Positions 1-8,045 of a stretch of 64,000 nt of DNA are shown piece after piece (within the stretch, counting starts at the first letter, position 1; each line of letters begins with the position of its first letter). The stretch covers positions 5,118-69,117 of the forward strand of contig JBCDCZ010000002.1 in NCBI GenBank assembly GCA_039180865.1. Reading direction: 5' to 3'. Position numbers and translations under genes: made by a program. The DNA comes from JBCDCU01 sp039180865 (GTDB lineage: Bacteria; Pseudomonadota; Alphaproteobacteria; Rhizobiales; JACESI01). The notes beneath the pieces were generated by a model. It did no database searches, was not told where the DNA came from, and was given only the letters and a program-made list of their open reading frames with translations.

Positions 1-740
1 AAATAGACGAGCGACAGGATCAGTCCGAAGATAATAACGATGGCGCGCAGATAGCGGGCATTGACGTGCTTTGCCAAACGGCCGCCCGTATAGCCGCCGA
101 CGGTGCTTCCGACCATCATAGCAATCGCCTGCGGCCAGGCAATCAATCCCCCAATCCCGAAGACCAGGATGCTCAGGATCGTGAAGCTCGTCGCAAGAAG
201 GTTCTTGATGCTGTTTGCGGTGTGAAAATCAGAGAAGCCGAGAAGCTGCGCGATCGCAAGAAGGATGATCCCGAGGCCCGCACCGAAATAGCCACCATAG
301 ATTGAGGATAGGAACAATGCAGCGTAGATCGCCATCGTGCCACGCCCCTCGCCCATGGCATTGAGCACCCACGCGCGCAGAGTATCACCGAATGCAAAGA
401 GGCCGGTCGCAAGAAGAATAAGCAAGGGAATGAGCCGGACGAAAAGCTCCGGATCGGAGGCAAGGAGCAGGACCGAGCCTGCAACCGCCCCAAGACCGGA
501 TACCAAAAGGAGCGGCAGAAGCTGTCTGCCAAGATCGCGCAATTCCTCCCGATAGGCCGGAAGGGCTGCTGCGTTCGACGGCAGAAGCGCAAGATAGTTC
601 GTCGCATTCGCCACCACAGGCGGCAAACCGGCAGCCATGAGAGCGGGGAAGGTAAAGAGCGTCGCACCGCCCGCAATCGCATTCCACGCGCCGCCGAATA
701 GGCCAATTCCGATCAGAACAATTGCCTGTGTCGCATCCAT
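1..740 (-). CDS. Sulfite exporter TauE/SafE family permease (3' end cut by window)
   Basis: This is an inner-membrane permease of the TauE/SafE family, whose members are implicated in export of sulfite, sulfoacetate or other small organic anions. The visible 246 codons are strongly hydrophobic, with about six to seven membrane segments. They show the family pattern of an N-terminal GxxNAIAGGATLFTFPAL stretch followed by NATNYLALLPSN, and a second half-repeat around NSIKNLL. The reading frame is open to the left edge, so the last residues are missing. The start is an ATG at 740 behind a good GGAGG site. It is divergent from a LysR regulator 75 bp away, which probably controls it. The substrate is not readable from sequence. 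Confidence 0.88.
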   Translation of the reverse strand, partial: MDATQAIVLIGIGLFGGAWNAIAGGATLFTFPALMAAGLPPVVANATNYLALLPSNAAALPAYREELRDLGRQLLPLLLVSGLGAVAGSVLLLASDPELFVRLIPLLILLATGLFAFGDTLRAWVLNAMGEGRGTMAIYAALFLSSIYGGYFGAGLGIILLAIAQLLGFSDFHTANSIKNLLATSFTILSILVFGIGGLIAWPQAIAMMVGSTVGGYTGGRLAKHVNARYLRAIVIIFGLILSLVY

Positions 741-743
741 GAT

Positions 744-768
744 GGGTCCTCCGATTTTTATCGGACCC
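744..768. promoter_or_regulatory. Inverted repeat covering the permease ribosome-binding site
   Basis: TCCGAT-TTTT-ATCGGA (750-765) is a perfect inverted repeat nested inside GGGTCC (744-749) and GGACCC (763-768). It lies between the divergent TauE/SafE and LysR genes. On the permease mRNA the hairpin would include the GGAGG ribosome-binding site. It could be an operator for the LysR protein or an RNA structure limiting translation. Function is inferred. Confidence 0.4.
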
Positions 769-815
769 TATGGCTTTGCTTGATTTCGAAAAAACGAATA
801 AATACGATTGTTGCC

Positions 816-1676
816 ATGAACAAAAACGAACGCCTGCCCATCGACTCCGATCTCCTGCAAACCTTTGTGAAGATTGCGGAATGCGGAAATCTTACGCTTG
901 CCGCATACAGGATCGGACGCACCCAGTCGGCGATCAGCGTTCAGCTTCGCAAGCTTGAAAGGGGCCTCGAAACTGTGCTCTTCGTGCGAACGGCGAAGGG
1001 GATGAGCTTGACCCCGGCTGGAGAGACCCTGCTTTCCCATGCCAAGCCAATCCTTGCCGAAATCAGAGAAACCGCCAATCTCTTTCGGGAGCCCCTGACC
1101 GGATCGATCCGTGTTGGCCTTCCCGACGATTTCGACGAATGTGTCCTGGAACTCATCCTCGCGGAGTTTTCAAAATCTCATCCGGGCGTGCAGGTACTGG
1201 CGAAATCCGGATGCACGTCGGGTTATGCCGCGTCGCTGAAAACAGGAGAGCTGGATGTTGCCGTTTGCTCGGGCCTTGAGGATCCGGGCGGTGAGCCCCT
1301 CAACGCGGAGCCGATTGTCTGGGCCACAAGAGAAGGAAGAACCTGGCCCAAGGACGAACCCGTGCCGTTAGCGCTCCTCGATCGCCCGTGCTATTGGCGC
1401 GATCTCCCGGCCAAGACTTTGGGTACAGCCGGTAGAGAGCACCGGGTCGCCTTTCAAAGCAGCAGTTTTACAAGTCTTCAGGCTTCGCTAAGGGCTGGGC
1501 TTGCGGTCGGGCTCTTGCCGCAATCTTGTGTGGGTGACGGCATAAAGGTGCTCTCCCGAGCGGAGGGCTTTCCAGATCTCCCGATCACCCGCCGGTCCAT
1601 TCTCTCCTCCCCGCACGCACCGGAATCGCTGACACGCGCAATGGGCGACGCGATCCGCAATGCGACGCTTAGATAA
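816..1676 (+). CDS. LysR-family transcriptional regulator
   Basis: This 286-residue DNA-binding regulator has an N-terminal winged helix-turn-helix at about residues 8-68, with the LysR signature LTLAAYRIGRTQSAISVQL. It is followed by an effector-binding domain of the periplasmic-binding-protein type. I chose ATG 816 over an upstream in-frame TTG at 780 because residue 1 then sits at the usual distance from the helix-turn-helix. It is divergent from the TauE/SafE permease gene, and the 75-bp gap between them holds an inverted repeat, so that gene is the likely target. The family usually both activates a neighbour and represses itself. The inducer is unknown. Confidence 0.9.
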   Translation: MNKNERLPIDSDLLQTFVKIAECGNLTLAAYRIGRTQSAISVQLRKLERGLETVLFVRTAKGMSLTPAGETLLSHAKPILAEIRETANLFREPLTGSIRVGLPDDFDECVLELILAEFSKSHPGVQVLAKSGCTSGYAASLKTGELDVAVCSGLEDPGGEPLNAEPIVWATREGRTWPKDEPVPLALLDRPCYWRDLPAKTLGTAGREHRVAFQSSSFTSLQASLRAGLAVGLLPQSCVGDGIKVLSRAEGFPDLPITRRSILSSPHAPESLTRAMGDAIRNATLR

Positions 1677-1762
1677 TCCGGTCTGTCATTTAAGCGTTTG
1701 TTTGTTCTGAAAGAAGTCGTCGAAAACCAATAGTTTGGCCTTTGCAGCGGGCTATTTTCAAC

Positions 1763-2197
1763 CTACCGGTGCATCTCTTCCGCACTATCCGGCATGATGA
1801 AGCGGTCAGCGGGAATGGCGGCAATTGTGGTGATCTCGATCAACAATTTTGGGTCATAAAGCGATGACACTTCCAAAGTGGTTGTCACGGGAAACGGAGC
1901 TTTGAAAAAACGCGCCCTGATCTCACCGCACTGCATGAAGGCTTGAATGTCCGTCGTGAACTGCTGGAGCGACACGATATCGCTCATCCTTCCACCCATC
2001 GCATTAAGGATATCAGAAATGTTCATCAAGACCTGTTCGACCTGCGCGGCCATATCCCCCTCACCGACGATCTCTCCATCCTGGCGAAGCGCAACCTGCC
2101 CCTTCAGGTAAACAGTCTTCTCATCGCCCGTAATGACGGCCTGAGAGAACGCCCCGAAAGGCGCCCAGACATTGGGCGGGTTGACGCTTGTTGCCAT
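1763..2197 (-). CDS. RidA/YjgF-family protein, lacking the catalytic arginine
   Basis: This 144-residue member of the Rid (YjgF/YER057c/UK114) family has a chorismate-mutase-like fold and probably forms a trimer. Canonical RidA proteins hydrolyse reactive enamines and imines and use a conserved arginine in the PxR segment. Here that segment reads FPVTTTLEV, so threonine replaces arginine and classical imine deaminase activity is doubtful. The C-terminal LLIEITTIAAIP matches the family core. It is a single gene, convergent with the LysR gene on its downstream side and 239 bp from the divergent small membrane protein gene. It may belong to one of the Rid1-Rid7 subfamilies whose role is unsettled. 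Confidence 0.85.
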   Translation of the reverse strand: MATSVNPPNVWAPFGAFSQAVITGDEKTVYLKGQVALRQDGEIVGEGDMAAQVEQVLMNISDILNAMGGRMSDIVSLQQFTTDIQAFMQCGEIRARFFKAPFPVTTTLEVSSLYDPKLLIEITTIAAIPADRFIMPDSAEEMHR

Positions 2198-2436
2198 GGT
2201 GCGGGCTCTTTATTCTGTTGGGTTTCTGCGATCCGGTTTTCCCAAACGCGATCACCAGATGGAATCCGTAGAAGCGCTGGTCAGTCCAAAGAGCTTCACA
2301 GTTGGACAAGGCATTCCCCCGACAAGATGTAGCCTCCACCACCGCTCTTCGCCTTCTTGCGGTCTTGTGTAATCCACCTCTCGAAAACCATCGTACAAAT
2401 GCTTAGATAAGCACCACAGGTCTTCCGGAGCTTTCC

Positions 2437-2769
2437 ATGGCCGACGCAGGCGTATCGACGATACTAGTTCTCATTGGGATCACTGGCTTCATCGGCTTGG
2501 CGGTGGCGGCATGGCCTTATGTCGCGAGGATCAAGCCTGAAAACGAGCCGATGCTTGGCTCCCATTTCGTTTTCCTGTCGGTCCTTTTTATCGGTGCGGC
2601 TGTCGTGTTCGCAGTCTCTGTCAGCCTTATCACGTCGCTTGGCCTCGGCGCTTACATGGCAAACTGGCTGTCCCAGCTGGTACTTTTGGCGTTGGTGTTC
2701 ACGCCCGCATTTTACTCAGCGAAACTTGCAGTCCGCGTTCCGATGGCCGAGCGGGATCTGCCGGAATAG
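2437..2769 (+). CDS. Small three-helix membrane protein, function unknown
   Basis: This 110-residue hydrophobic protein is not one I recognise. Three membrane segments are visible: about residues 7-27 (LVLIGITGFIGLAVAAW), 43-65 (HFVFLSVLFIGAAVVFAVSVS) split by a short turn, and 78-96 (LSQLVLLALVFTPAFY). Short charged loops lie between them. No cleavable signal peptide or enzyme motif is apparent. The ATG at 2437 follows a CCGGAG site. It stands alone, divergent from the Rid gene and convergent with an NTF2-fold gene, so context gives little. Codon use looks like the neighbours, which supports a real gene. Confidence 0.65.
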   Translation: MADAGVSTILVLIGITGFIGLAVAAWPYVARIKPENEPMLGSHFVFLSVLFIGAAVVFAVSVSLITSLGLGAYMANWLSQLVLLALVFTPAFYSAKLAVRVPMAERDLPE

Positions 2770-2843
2770 GCGAAGCACCCCCCGTCTACCGCGCCCTCAC
2801 CTCAATTCATGCAAACCGCTTTCAAAAGGCTCCGGCACCCGCC

Positions 2844-3203
2844 TCAGGCTTGACTGAACACCTTGTTGGTGATCCGCCACTCGCCCTCAAACTTCAAGAG
2901 GGTGAAGTAGTCGACAAAATCGTATCCATGCCAGTTCGAAATAGCGACCCGGGCGGTCGCGACGCCGTTACTCTCGTCCACACGTGTCGTCTCCCAATTG
3001 AGTTGAGGAGCATCCTCGTGCTCATCGACATAATCGTAAAGAAGTGCCATAGGCCCCGCGAAGAGTGCGCCATCGAGATACCCGTAGATCTGAGCATCCG
3101 GATGCATCACCGCACGCATCAAAGCGCTGTCACCAAGAATAGCGCCGCGGGCATATTCCCTGAGACAATGTTGGATACCGTCGTTGGTTAAGAGTGTCGT
3201 CAT
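2844..3203 (-). CDS. NTF2-fold (putative lumazine-binding/SnoaL-like) protein
   Basis: This 119-residue cytoplasmic protein of the NTF2-like superfamily is closest in pattern to the putative lumazine-binding (DUF3828/Lumazine_bd_2-like) group. An N-terminal helix IQHCLREYARGAILGD is followed by the MHPDAQIYGYLDG strand, and it closes with FTLLKFEGEWRITNKVF, the usual last strand pair of the fold. Members can be enzymes or ligand binders, and no catalytic assignment is possible here. The gene is divergent from an XRE/MmyB-like regulator. A 12-bp inverted repeat starts 4 bp upstream of its start codon, so repression by that regulator is likely. Confidence 0.8.
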   Translation of the reverse strand: MTTLLTNDGIQHCLREYARGAILGDSALMRAVMHPDAQIYGYLDGALFAGPMALLYDYVDEHEDAPQLNWETTRVDESNGVATARVAISNWHGYDFVDYFTLLKFEGEWRITNKVFSQA

Positions 3204-3206
3204 GCT

Positions 3207-3239
3207 CTAGCCTTCCTGTTGGTGATGCAGGAAAGCTAG
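3207..3239. promoter_or_regulatory. Inverted repeat, probable operator of the XRE-type regulator
   Basis: CTAGCCTTCCTG (3207-3218) and CAGGAAAGCTAG (3228-3239) pair at 11 of 12 positions around a 9-bp spacer. The repeat lies directly upstream of the NTF2-fold gene start (3203) and 92 bp before the divergent regulator gene. Its size and position suit a dimeric repressor site controlling the NTF2-fold gene. The assignment to the regulator is inferred from adjacency. Confidence 0.5.
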
Positions 3240-3330
3240 CCATTCAATTGGGCCCGTGCAGGTTGAGCCCGCATCCTGGGATTGGTTATCCCATGTTGCG
3301 CGGTTCCGGCTCACTTTATAGGTTTCCTCG

Positions 3331-4149
3331 ATGGACGCACCTCACCTATCTCAAAAAGGCCGGTCAGAGCGATTGCTGGAATTATCCGTGTTCCTGCGCC
3401 ATATGCGCACCCGCGCGGCACCGGTTCCCGATGAGGCCGATCGGCGGCGCACCCGTCGAACGCGGGGCTTGCGGCGCGAAGAGGTTGCCGCGCGCGCTGG
3501 CATCAGCACTGACTGGTACACCCGTATTGAACAGGGACGGGACGTCAATCCGTCATCGGAAGTCCTCGACGCCCTCAGCGACGCGCTGGAACTGAGCGTG
3601 TCGGAACGGGATCACCTCCTCGCACTGACGGATACGACGCAAGGTCACCTGATCGGGCCGCCAAACCATGCGTCAGGTCTTACACTTCTCGCCGATCAGA
3701 TGCCAACAGCTCCGGCATTCGTCCTCGACCCGTCATGGACCGTTCTTCATCAGAACCAGGCGAGCATCGCGCAATTCGGCGACTGGTCGCGTGACACGGA
3801 CGGTTCGTCCAACTTCCTCGTACGCTTCTTTACCGATCCATTGATGACGAACGGGATCGAAGACTGGACCCGGCACGCAAAGCTGACTGTGAGGCAATAC
3901 AGAGCTGTCTTCGCGAAACGAATTGATGATCCTGCGGTTCGGGACGTCGTGCGCTCTTTATCGAAAGACTCGCCGGACTTTGCGGATTGGTGGGCCGGGG
4001 CCGACGTTGCCGGAAAGGACGACGGTGTCAAAGTCTTCGTCAATGCGAAGGGTGAAAGGACGACGTTTGATTACGTCATGGTGCGGCACTGCGAGGCAAG
4101 CGACTGCGAACTGATTGCCTTCATTCCAAGAACCGGGGTGCAGGGCTAG
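3331..4149 (+). CDS. XRE-family regulator with MmyB-like ligand-binding domain
   Basis: This is a 272-residue transcription regulator. Residues about 15-85 form the helix-turn-helix: LSVFLRHMRTR, then RRTRGLRREEVAARAGIS, then WYTRIEQGRDVNPS. This arrangement is typical of the actinobacterial and proteobacterial group whose C-terminal half is the MmyB-like transcription regulator ligand-binding domain (a PAS-like fold). The C-terminal half keeps the family features FVLDPSWTVLHQN and the closing FDYVMVRHCEASDCELIAFIP. In related proteins the C-terminal domain binds fatty-acid-like ligands. The gene faces the NTF2-fold gene across a strong inverted repeat. Most such proteins are repressors of the neighbouring gene. 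Confidence 0.88.
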   Translation: MDAPHLSQKGRSERLLELSVFLRHMRTRAAPVPDEADRRRTRRTRGLRREEVAARAGISTDWYTRIEQGRDVNPSSEVLDALSDALELSVSERDHLLALTDTTQGHLIGPPNHASGLTLLADQMPTAPAFVLDPSWTVLHQNQASIAQFGDWSRDTDGSSNFLVRFFTDPLMTNGIEDWTRHAKLTVRQYRAVFAKRIDDPAVRDVVRSLSKDSPDFADWWAGADVAGKDDGVKVFVNAKGERTTFDYVMVRHCEASDCELIAFIPRTGVQG

Positions 4150-4250
4150 ATTGCGCCACTATGCCTTTACGCAAAGCGCTCTTCCGGCGTAGCATCCATT
4201 CTTAAGCTGCTACAAGCCTAACAGAGGCATTTTCCAAAAAGTCGAAACGT

Positions 4251-5108
4251 CTAGATTTGCACCGCGCTTTTAAACCCCGCAGATAGCACCTTTAAAACGT
4301 TCTGCGGATGGCCGTAATTGACCCTTGTGTGAAGCACGATCGGTGAACGCGGGAGGTCCGGAAGGCCCAATCGAGCGCCGACATCCACGGCACCGAACGG
4401 CAACATACGCCGCGCAAGGGCAGCAATACCAAGTTCCGCCATGACCGCCGCGCTGACAGCTGCAACACCGCCGCCAACGAAGATCTCAGCCCATTTGATA
4501 CCGGCCTGATCGAGCAACTCACAGGCCATCGTTCTGACACCGCAGGGTTCGGGCATGGTGGCAATCGGCAGTGGCTCCCCTTCCCTATGATGCCAGCCGG
4601 GCGCTGCGAACCATCCGAACCGGTCTTCGGCAAGGACGACACCATCCTCTCTTTCTACGGTTTTACGAACGATCACCGTGTCGAATTCCCGGCAGTCGAA
4701 TCGCTTCAGCAAGTCCGCGCTGGACCCGATCTGAAGCTCGATTACCACATGCGGATCCTGTGCATTCATGCGTGCGATCAGGGCCGGAAGGTCCGGGCCC
4801 GCAACATGGTCGCTGATAGCGATGGTGAGCCGGTGCCGCGATCTCGAGAGCTCAACGAACGCGCGGTCGTGAACCTCCAAAAGCTGACGGGCATAGGTGA
4901 GGAAGACGGATCCCCGCGCCGACAGTTCCACATAGCGGGGCGTGCGCTCGATGAGCTTGCATCCCAAGCGCTCTTCCAGCCGCTTCAGTTTCAGGCTGAC
5001 AGCCGATTGCGTGGTTCCCGTTGCTTCGGCTGCCTGCGTGAAACTTCCAAGTTCCGCGATCCGGACAAAGGCCTGAACGGCATCGAGATCCAAAGGGCGA
5101 CCCATCAT
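4251..5108 (-). CDS. LysR-family transcriptional regulator
   Basis: This 285-residue LysR regulator has a helix-turn-helix at residues 5-65 (SFTQAAEATGTTQSAVSLKL) and a substrate-binding-type C-terminal domain. Two adjacent ATGs (5108 and 5105) could serve as start; the first is used here. It is divergent from a tautomerase gene, with a 93-bp AT-rich intergenic region carrying an inverted repeat of LysR-box type. Control of the tautomerase gene and autoregulation are the natural inference. It is convergent with the XRE-type regulator on the other side. The effector is not known. Confidence 0.9.
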   Translation of the reverse strand: MMGRPLDLDAVQAFVRIAELGSFTQAAEATGTTQSAVSLKLKRLEERLGCKLIERTPRYVELSARGSVFLTYARQLLEVHDRAFVELSRSRHRLTIAISDHVAGPDLPALIARMNAQDPHVVIELQIGSSADLLKRFDCREFDTVIVRKTVEREDGVVLAEDRFGWFAAPGWHHREGEPLPIATMPEPCGVRTMACELLDQAGIKWAEIFVGGGVAAVSAAVMAELGIAALARRMLPFGAVDVGARLGLPDLPRSPIVLHTRVNYGHPQNVLKVLSAGFKSAVQI

Positions 5109-5119
5109 TTCATTTTCTC

Positions 5120-5136
5120 ATAATAACTATCATTAT
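5120..5136. promoter_or_regulatory. Candidate LysR box between lysR and tautomerase genes
   Basis: ATAAT-N7-ATTAT is an inverted repeat in the AT-rich gap between the divergent LysR gene (start 5108) and the tautomerase gene (start 5202). It contains the T-N11-A spacing typical of LysR sites. It also resembles the 3' part of a Fur box (ATCATTATC), but the neighbours give no iron link. Confidence 0.4.
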
Positions 5137-5201
5137 CTATTTCACTTCTTAATCTCTATCTTCAAATGAAAGGAAAGCCAACCCGATTGAAAGGACAGAT
5201 C

Positions 5202-5582
5202 ATGCCCCTCATCCGTGTCTCTCTGCGCAAAGGAAAATCCGACGCCTACAAACAAGCGATCTTCGACGGTGTCTATCAGGCAATGCGCGACATGTTCGAT
5301 GTGCCGGAGGACGATCAATTCATGACTTTGAGCGAGCATGATTCTGCAGACTTCCGCTACAGCGCCACCTATCTTGATGTGCCGAGAAGCGAAGACGTCG
5401 TCTTCATTCAGATCACGGCGAACAACACACGGAGCCTTGAGCAGAAGAAGGCGTTTTACAAACGGATGGCAGACTTACTTGGCGACAATCCCGGCCTTCG
5501 CTCGGAAGATCTGCTCATAAGCCTTGTTGAAGTCTCAAAAGAGAACTGGTCGCTTGGTTACGGCCTCGCACAATATGCGTGA
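5202..5582 (+). CDS. Tautomerase-superfamily protein
   Basis: This 126-residue protein belongs to the 4-oxalocrotonate tautomerase superfamily. The start is ATG 5202, which places proline directly after the initiator Met (MPLIRVSLRKGKS). Pro-1, exposed after Met removal, is the catalytic base of the family. An upstream in-frame ATG at 5166 would bury it, and AAAGGACAG precedes 5202, so that start was rejected. The body matches the longer single-chain tautomerases: residues around DMFDVPEDDQFMTLSEHD, then VVFIQITANNTRSLEQKKAFY and the C-terminal LVEVSKENWSLGYGLAQ. The substrate is probably a keto-enol or halogenated acrylate-like acid. It ends at a strong intrinsic terminator and faces a LysR regulator. 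Confidence 0.9.
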   Translation: MPLIRVSLRKGKSDAYKQAIFDGVYQAMRDMFDVPEDDQFMTLSEHDSADFRYSATYLDVPRSEDVVFIQITANNTRSLEQKKAFYKRMADLLGDNPGLRSEDLLISLVEVSKENWSLGYGLAQYA

Positions 5583-5636
5583 GCACCCTGACCCACTTAT
5601 CCCATGAAGCCTCGCTACCGCCGAGCTTCAGCCCGA

Positions 5637-5672
5637 CCCGCGCCGGAAACCCAACCATGGCGCGGGCTTTTT
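5637..5672 (+). terminator. Intrinsic terminator after the tautomerase gene
   Basis: The stem CCCGCGCC (5637-5644) pairs with GGCGCGGG (5659-5666) around a 14-nt loop and is followed by C and five T residues. It lies 55 bp downstream of the tautomerase stop codon. It sits between converging genes. Confidence 0.75.
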
Positions 5673-5737
5673 GTATTTTATGGCTTCTGCTGAAACGAAG
5701 CCTTCCCTTGCTGGCTCACCTCAGCCAACCGGCCGAC

Positions 5738-6553
5738 CTAGGCTGCGTCTCTCACACGCTTGAAAAGCTGCTCGGCCTTATCCGGCGAGCCGGTCATGCT
5801 GTAGCATTCGGCAAGACCAATCGCGACAAGGAGCGTATCGGGATGTTTTGGACCAAGCTCGCGCTCCATAATTTCCAGCGCGCGCACGTAAAGCGGTCTC
5901 GCTTCGTGATACCGCCCGGTTTGAGTATATAGAAAAGCAAGGCTCTTCATATTGCTTGCACCGACATGGTTTTCCAATGCCGGATCCCGGTCAATGGCGT
6001 CAACTCCGCGTTTATAAAGCGCTTCGGCATCGCTCGGACGCCCGGAGTACTGATAAATAAAGGCAAGACTGGTTACGCTCTCAAGTGTGTCGGGATGATC
6101 CGGTCCAAGCACCCGTTCACGGGCTTCGAGGGCTTGCTCTACAAGTCGCATCCCCTTCCTGCGCTGGTCGACATCCCAATAATGAAGCCCAAGATTATGG
6201 ACGCTCAACAATGTTTTCGGATGATCCGGGCCGCGCACCCGCTCGCGGACCTCATGAACGCGTTTATAAAGCCTACCGGCAGCCTCATCCCGACCAACCA
6301 TCCTGTAATAACCGGCGAGAGTGTCTGCGGCGGCAAGCGTTTCAGAATGCTCGGGACCATAGGTTTTCTCGGCATTTTCCAAAGCTTCTTTGCCCCGCCT
6401 GATCGCCTCGTCGGTTCGCCCCGCTCGATGGGCATCGCTGATGGTCTGATAGGCCCCCCAGACTGCCGTCTCGTCGGATGTGTCGGTGGCCACCACAAAT
6501 CCGCCCGAAATGAACGCCAACAACAGACAGGCATAAATTAAACGTCGAGGCAT
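5738..6553 (-). CDS. Exported tetratricopeptide-repeat protein (kinesin-light-chain-like TPRs)
   Basis: This 271-residue protein has an N-terminal signal or anchor helix (RLIYACLLLAFISGGFVVA) and then about five TPR units of 42 residues. Each unit ends in the kinesin-light-chain/TPR_10-type signature GPxHPxTL, seen as GPEHSETL, GPDHPKTL, GPDHPDTL and GPKHPDTL. TPR arrays are protein-interaction scaffolds, here in the periplasm or membrane-attached. No enzymatic domain is present. The gene is monocistronic, convergent with the tautomerase gene and 215 bp downstream of another minus-strand gene. The partner cannot be predicted. Confidence 0.85.
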   Translation of the reverse strand: MPRRLIYACLLLAFISGGFVVATDTSDETAVWGAYQTISDAHRAGRTDEAIRRGKEALENAEKTYGPEHSETLAAADTLAGYYRMVGRDEAAGRLYKRVHEVRERVRGPDHPKTLLSVHNLGLHYWDVDQRRKGMRLVEQALEARERVLGPDHPDTLESVTSLAFIYQYSGRPSDAEALYKRGVDAIDRDPALENHVGASNMKSLAFLYTQTGRYHEARPLYVRALEIMERELGPKHPDTLLVAIGLAECYSMTGSPDKAEQLFKRVRDAA

Positions 6554-6768
6554 CGCTATCTTTCCGAATATTCACTTTGTCTAAAAATATGATTGGACTG
6601 ACATAATTACAGAAGGCGGCAGCAAGGAGAATAGGTGTTTCGTCATAGGATGCGGGCTCCGCCATTCGCCTTTTTGACCCCCGCCCGGAAGCAGAGATCG
6701 GCGTGACCAAGCGTTGGGGAGGCTTTTGGCGGCGAGCGTGGCACTCCGGCTTACCATCACACTATTCA

Positions 6769-7887
6769 TCACGTGGTGGCGAAGAACTTCGGACGGAAGA
6801 GGCGAAGCGCGATGGCGCCAACGCCTGTGAGCGCGACCGCCATCACGACGACCCAGCCGATCAACGGAATGAGCGCAATCACGCCGACCGTAAGCGCGCC
6901 AACACCTGCTGAAAGCGCCCGTGCGCCAAAGCTCCCCGGTTCGGGGCGTCCGATTGCCATCAGCAAGCCAACGCCGACCGCATAAGACGCCACCACATAG
7001 CCCGCAAAGACCGCAATCAGCGCAAGCAGCACGGCTGCCGGTGCGAGCGGGAGGCCGATCACCGAAATGAAGAGGATGAGCGTTGCACCGATGATCATCG
7101 ACTCGGTCAAAAGCCCGTAGAAAAGTGTCCGCCAGGGTCTCGCCAGAATGGAGCGGCGAAGATCGGCAAGCCGTCCCGGCACGAGGGCTGCGATAAGGGA
7201 CGCGACAGCGGCCACTGCGACAATGCCGATGAGGAAACCAAGCAAAGCCCTCGTGAAACTCTCAAATGTGAGAACCCGCGCTGCCGACCAGCCTGTTGCC
7301 TGCATACGCTCGATCCTGTCGGAAGAAATCACGCTTTCCGGGATTTCGATCGTGCCCGGCTTTTCTTCAAAAAGCGTGAGCCTGCCGTCGATCCTGGCGC
7401 CATCGTCGAACGCGACCTTCTTCGCAGTCATGCGGACATCGCCGCCAAGGACGGAAGAAATCCTGACGTCGCGGCCCGAAATCAGTGCGGTGCCTGAAAC
7501 CGGCCCGGCGATGGTTAGGTTCGCGCCGGAAATTCTGAGATCACCCGCGACATCGGAAACATCGACATTGTAGCCAGCAAGCGTCGCATCGCCTGCGATC
7601 AGCTTGTTGACGGTCACATCCATTCCGGCGGCATAGGCATCGCCGCCAATCGCGCCCGTGACGACAATTTTCCGGCCTGCGAGATGGGCCGAGCCATTGA
7701 TCGCCTCTTCGCTTCGGACAGTCGCGCCCGCCATGAAGAGGTCGTCAGCGCCAGTGGTTTTATTGATGGGCGCCGATCCGGCCATAAACCGATCGCCGTT
7801 CAAATCGAAGGGCTGTTTTTCTTCTGCCGCCTGGAGCGGTGAGACGGCGATGCCAAGCGCAATCGCCGCAAGCATTAACCTGCACAT
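6769..7887 (-). CDS. Bactofilin-like polymer-forming protein with C-terminal membrane domain
   Basis: This is a 372-residue protein. A signal peptide (MLAAIALGIAVSPLQAAEE) is followed by about 140 residues of regularly spaced short beta repeats rich in Gly, Ala and Val. Examples are SAHLAGRKIVV, DAYAAGMDVTV, DATLAGYNVDV and DLRISGANLTI. This spacing is the hallmark of right-handed beta-helical bactofilin-like domains. Residues about 205-360 hold five or so membrane helices (ALLGFLIGIVAVAAVASL, IIGATLILFISVIGLPL, and others). The architecture matches the polymer-forming plus DUF8173-type membrane proteins, probably placing the repeat domain in the periplasm. The role is not established; envelope organisation is a reasonable guess. 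Confidence 0.72.
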   Translation of the reverse strand: MCRLMLAAIALGIAVSPLQAAEEKQPFDLNGDRFMAGSAPINKTTGADDLFMAGATVRSEEAINGSAHLAGRKIVVTGAIGGDAYAAGMDVTVNKLIAGDATLAGYNVDVSDVAGDLRISGANLTIAGPVSGTALISGRDVRISSVLGGDVRMTAKKVAFDDGARIDGRLTLFEEKPGTIEIPESVISSDRIERMQATGWSAARVLTFESFTRALLGFLIGIVAVAAVASLIAALVPGRLADLRRSILARPWRTLFYGLLTESMIIGATLILFISVIGLPLAPAAVLLALIAVFAGYVVASYAVGVGLLMAIGRPEPGSFGARALSAGVGALTVGVIALIPLIGWVVVMAVALTGVGAIALRLFRPKFFATT

Positions 7888-7992
7888 GATGGTTCCCCGA
7901 TTTTTGTGTTTATTGAGACGTTCCCGGGAATTCTACCTACGGAGAGATACGGTACCCTTGATGCACGTCAATGACGGATCAAACCACAAAAG

Positions 7993-8025
7993 AGACACTA
8001 TCTCCTTGAGGTGTCTTCTTTTTTT
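7993..8025 (+). terminator. Terminator-like hairpin in the leader of the 8046 gene
   Basis: AGACAC (7993-7998) pairs with GTGTCT (8011-8016), with an inner CTC/GAG extension, and is followed by TC and seven T residues. It reads in the + direction but lies between two divergent start codons, only 20 bp before the NTF2-fold gene at 8046. It therefore looks like an attenuator or a block on read-through rather than the end of an upstream gene. Confidence 0.5.
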
Positions 8026-8045
8026 AACGATCGAACGGATCAGAT

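Noticed and set aside
173..706. Open frame of 177 codons on the minus strand
   Set aside because: It is another frame of the TauE/SafE permease gene; its Arg/Ser/Cys-rich product has no membrane or family pattern, while the other minus frame gives a clear permease.
5120..5136. Possible Fur box
   Set aside because: Only the 3' half matches; the adjacent LysR and tautomerase genes have no iron connection, and the LysR-box reading explains the symmetry.
5966..6541. Plus-strand open frame of 191 codons
   Set aside because: It is antisense to the TPR gene, whose periodic GPxHPxTL repeats are unmistakable; no start signal or family for the plus frame.
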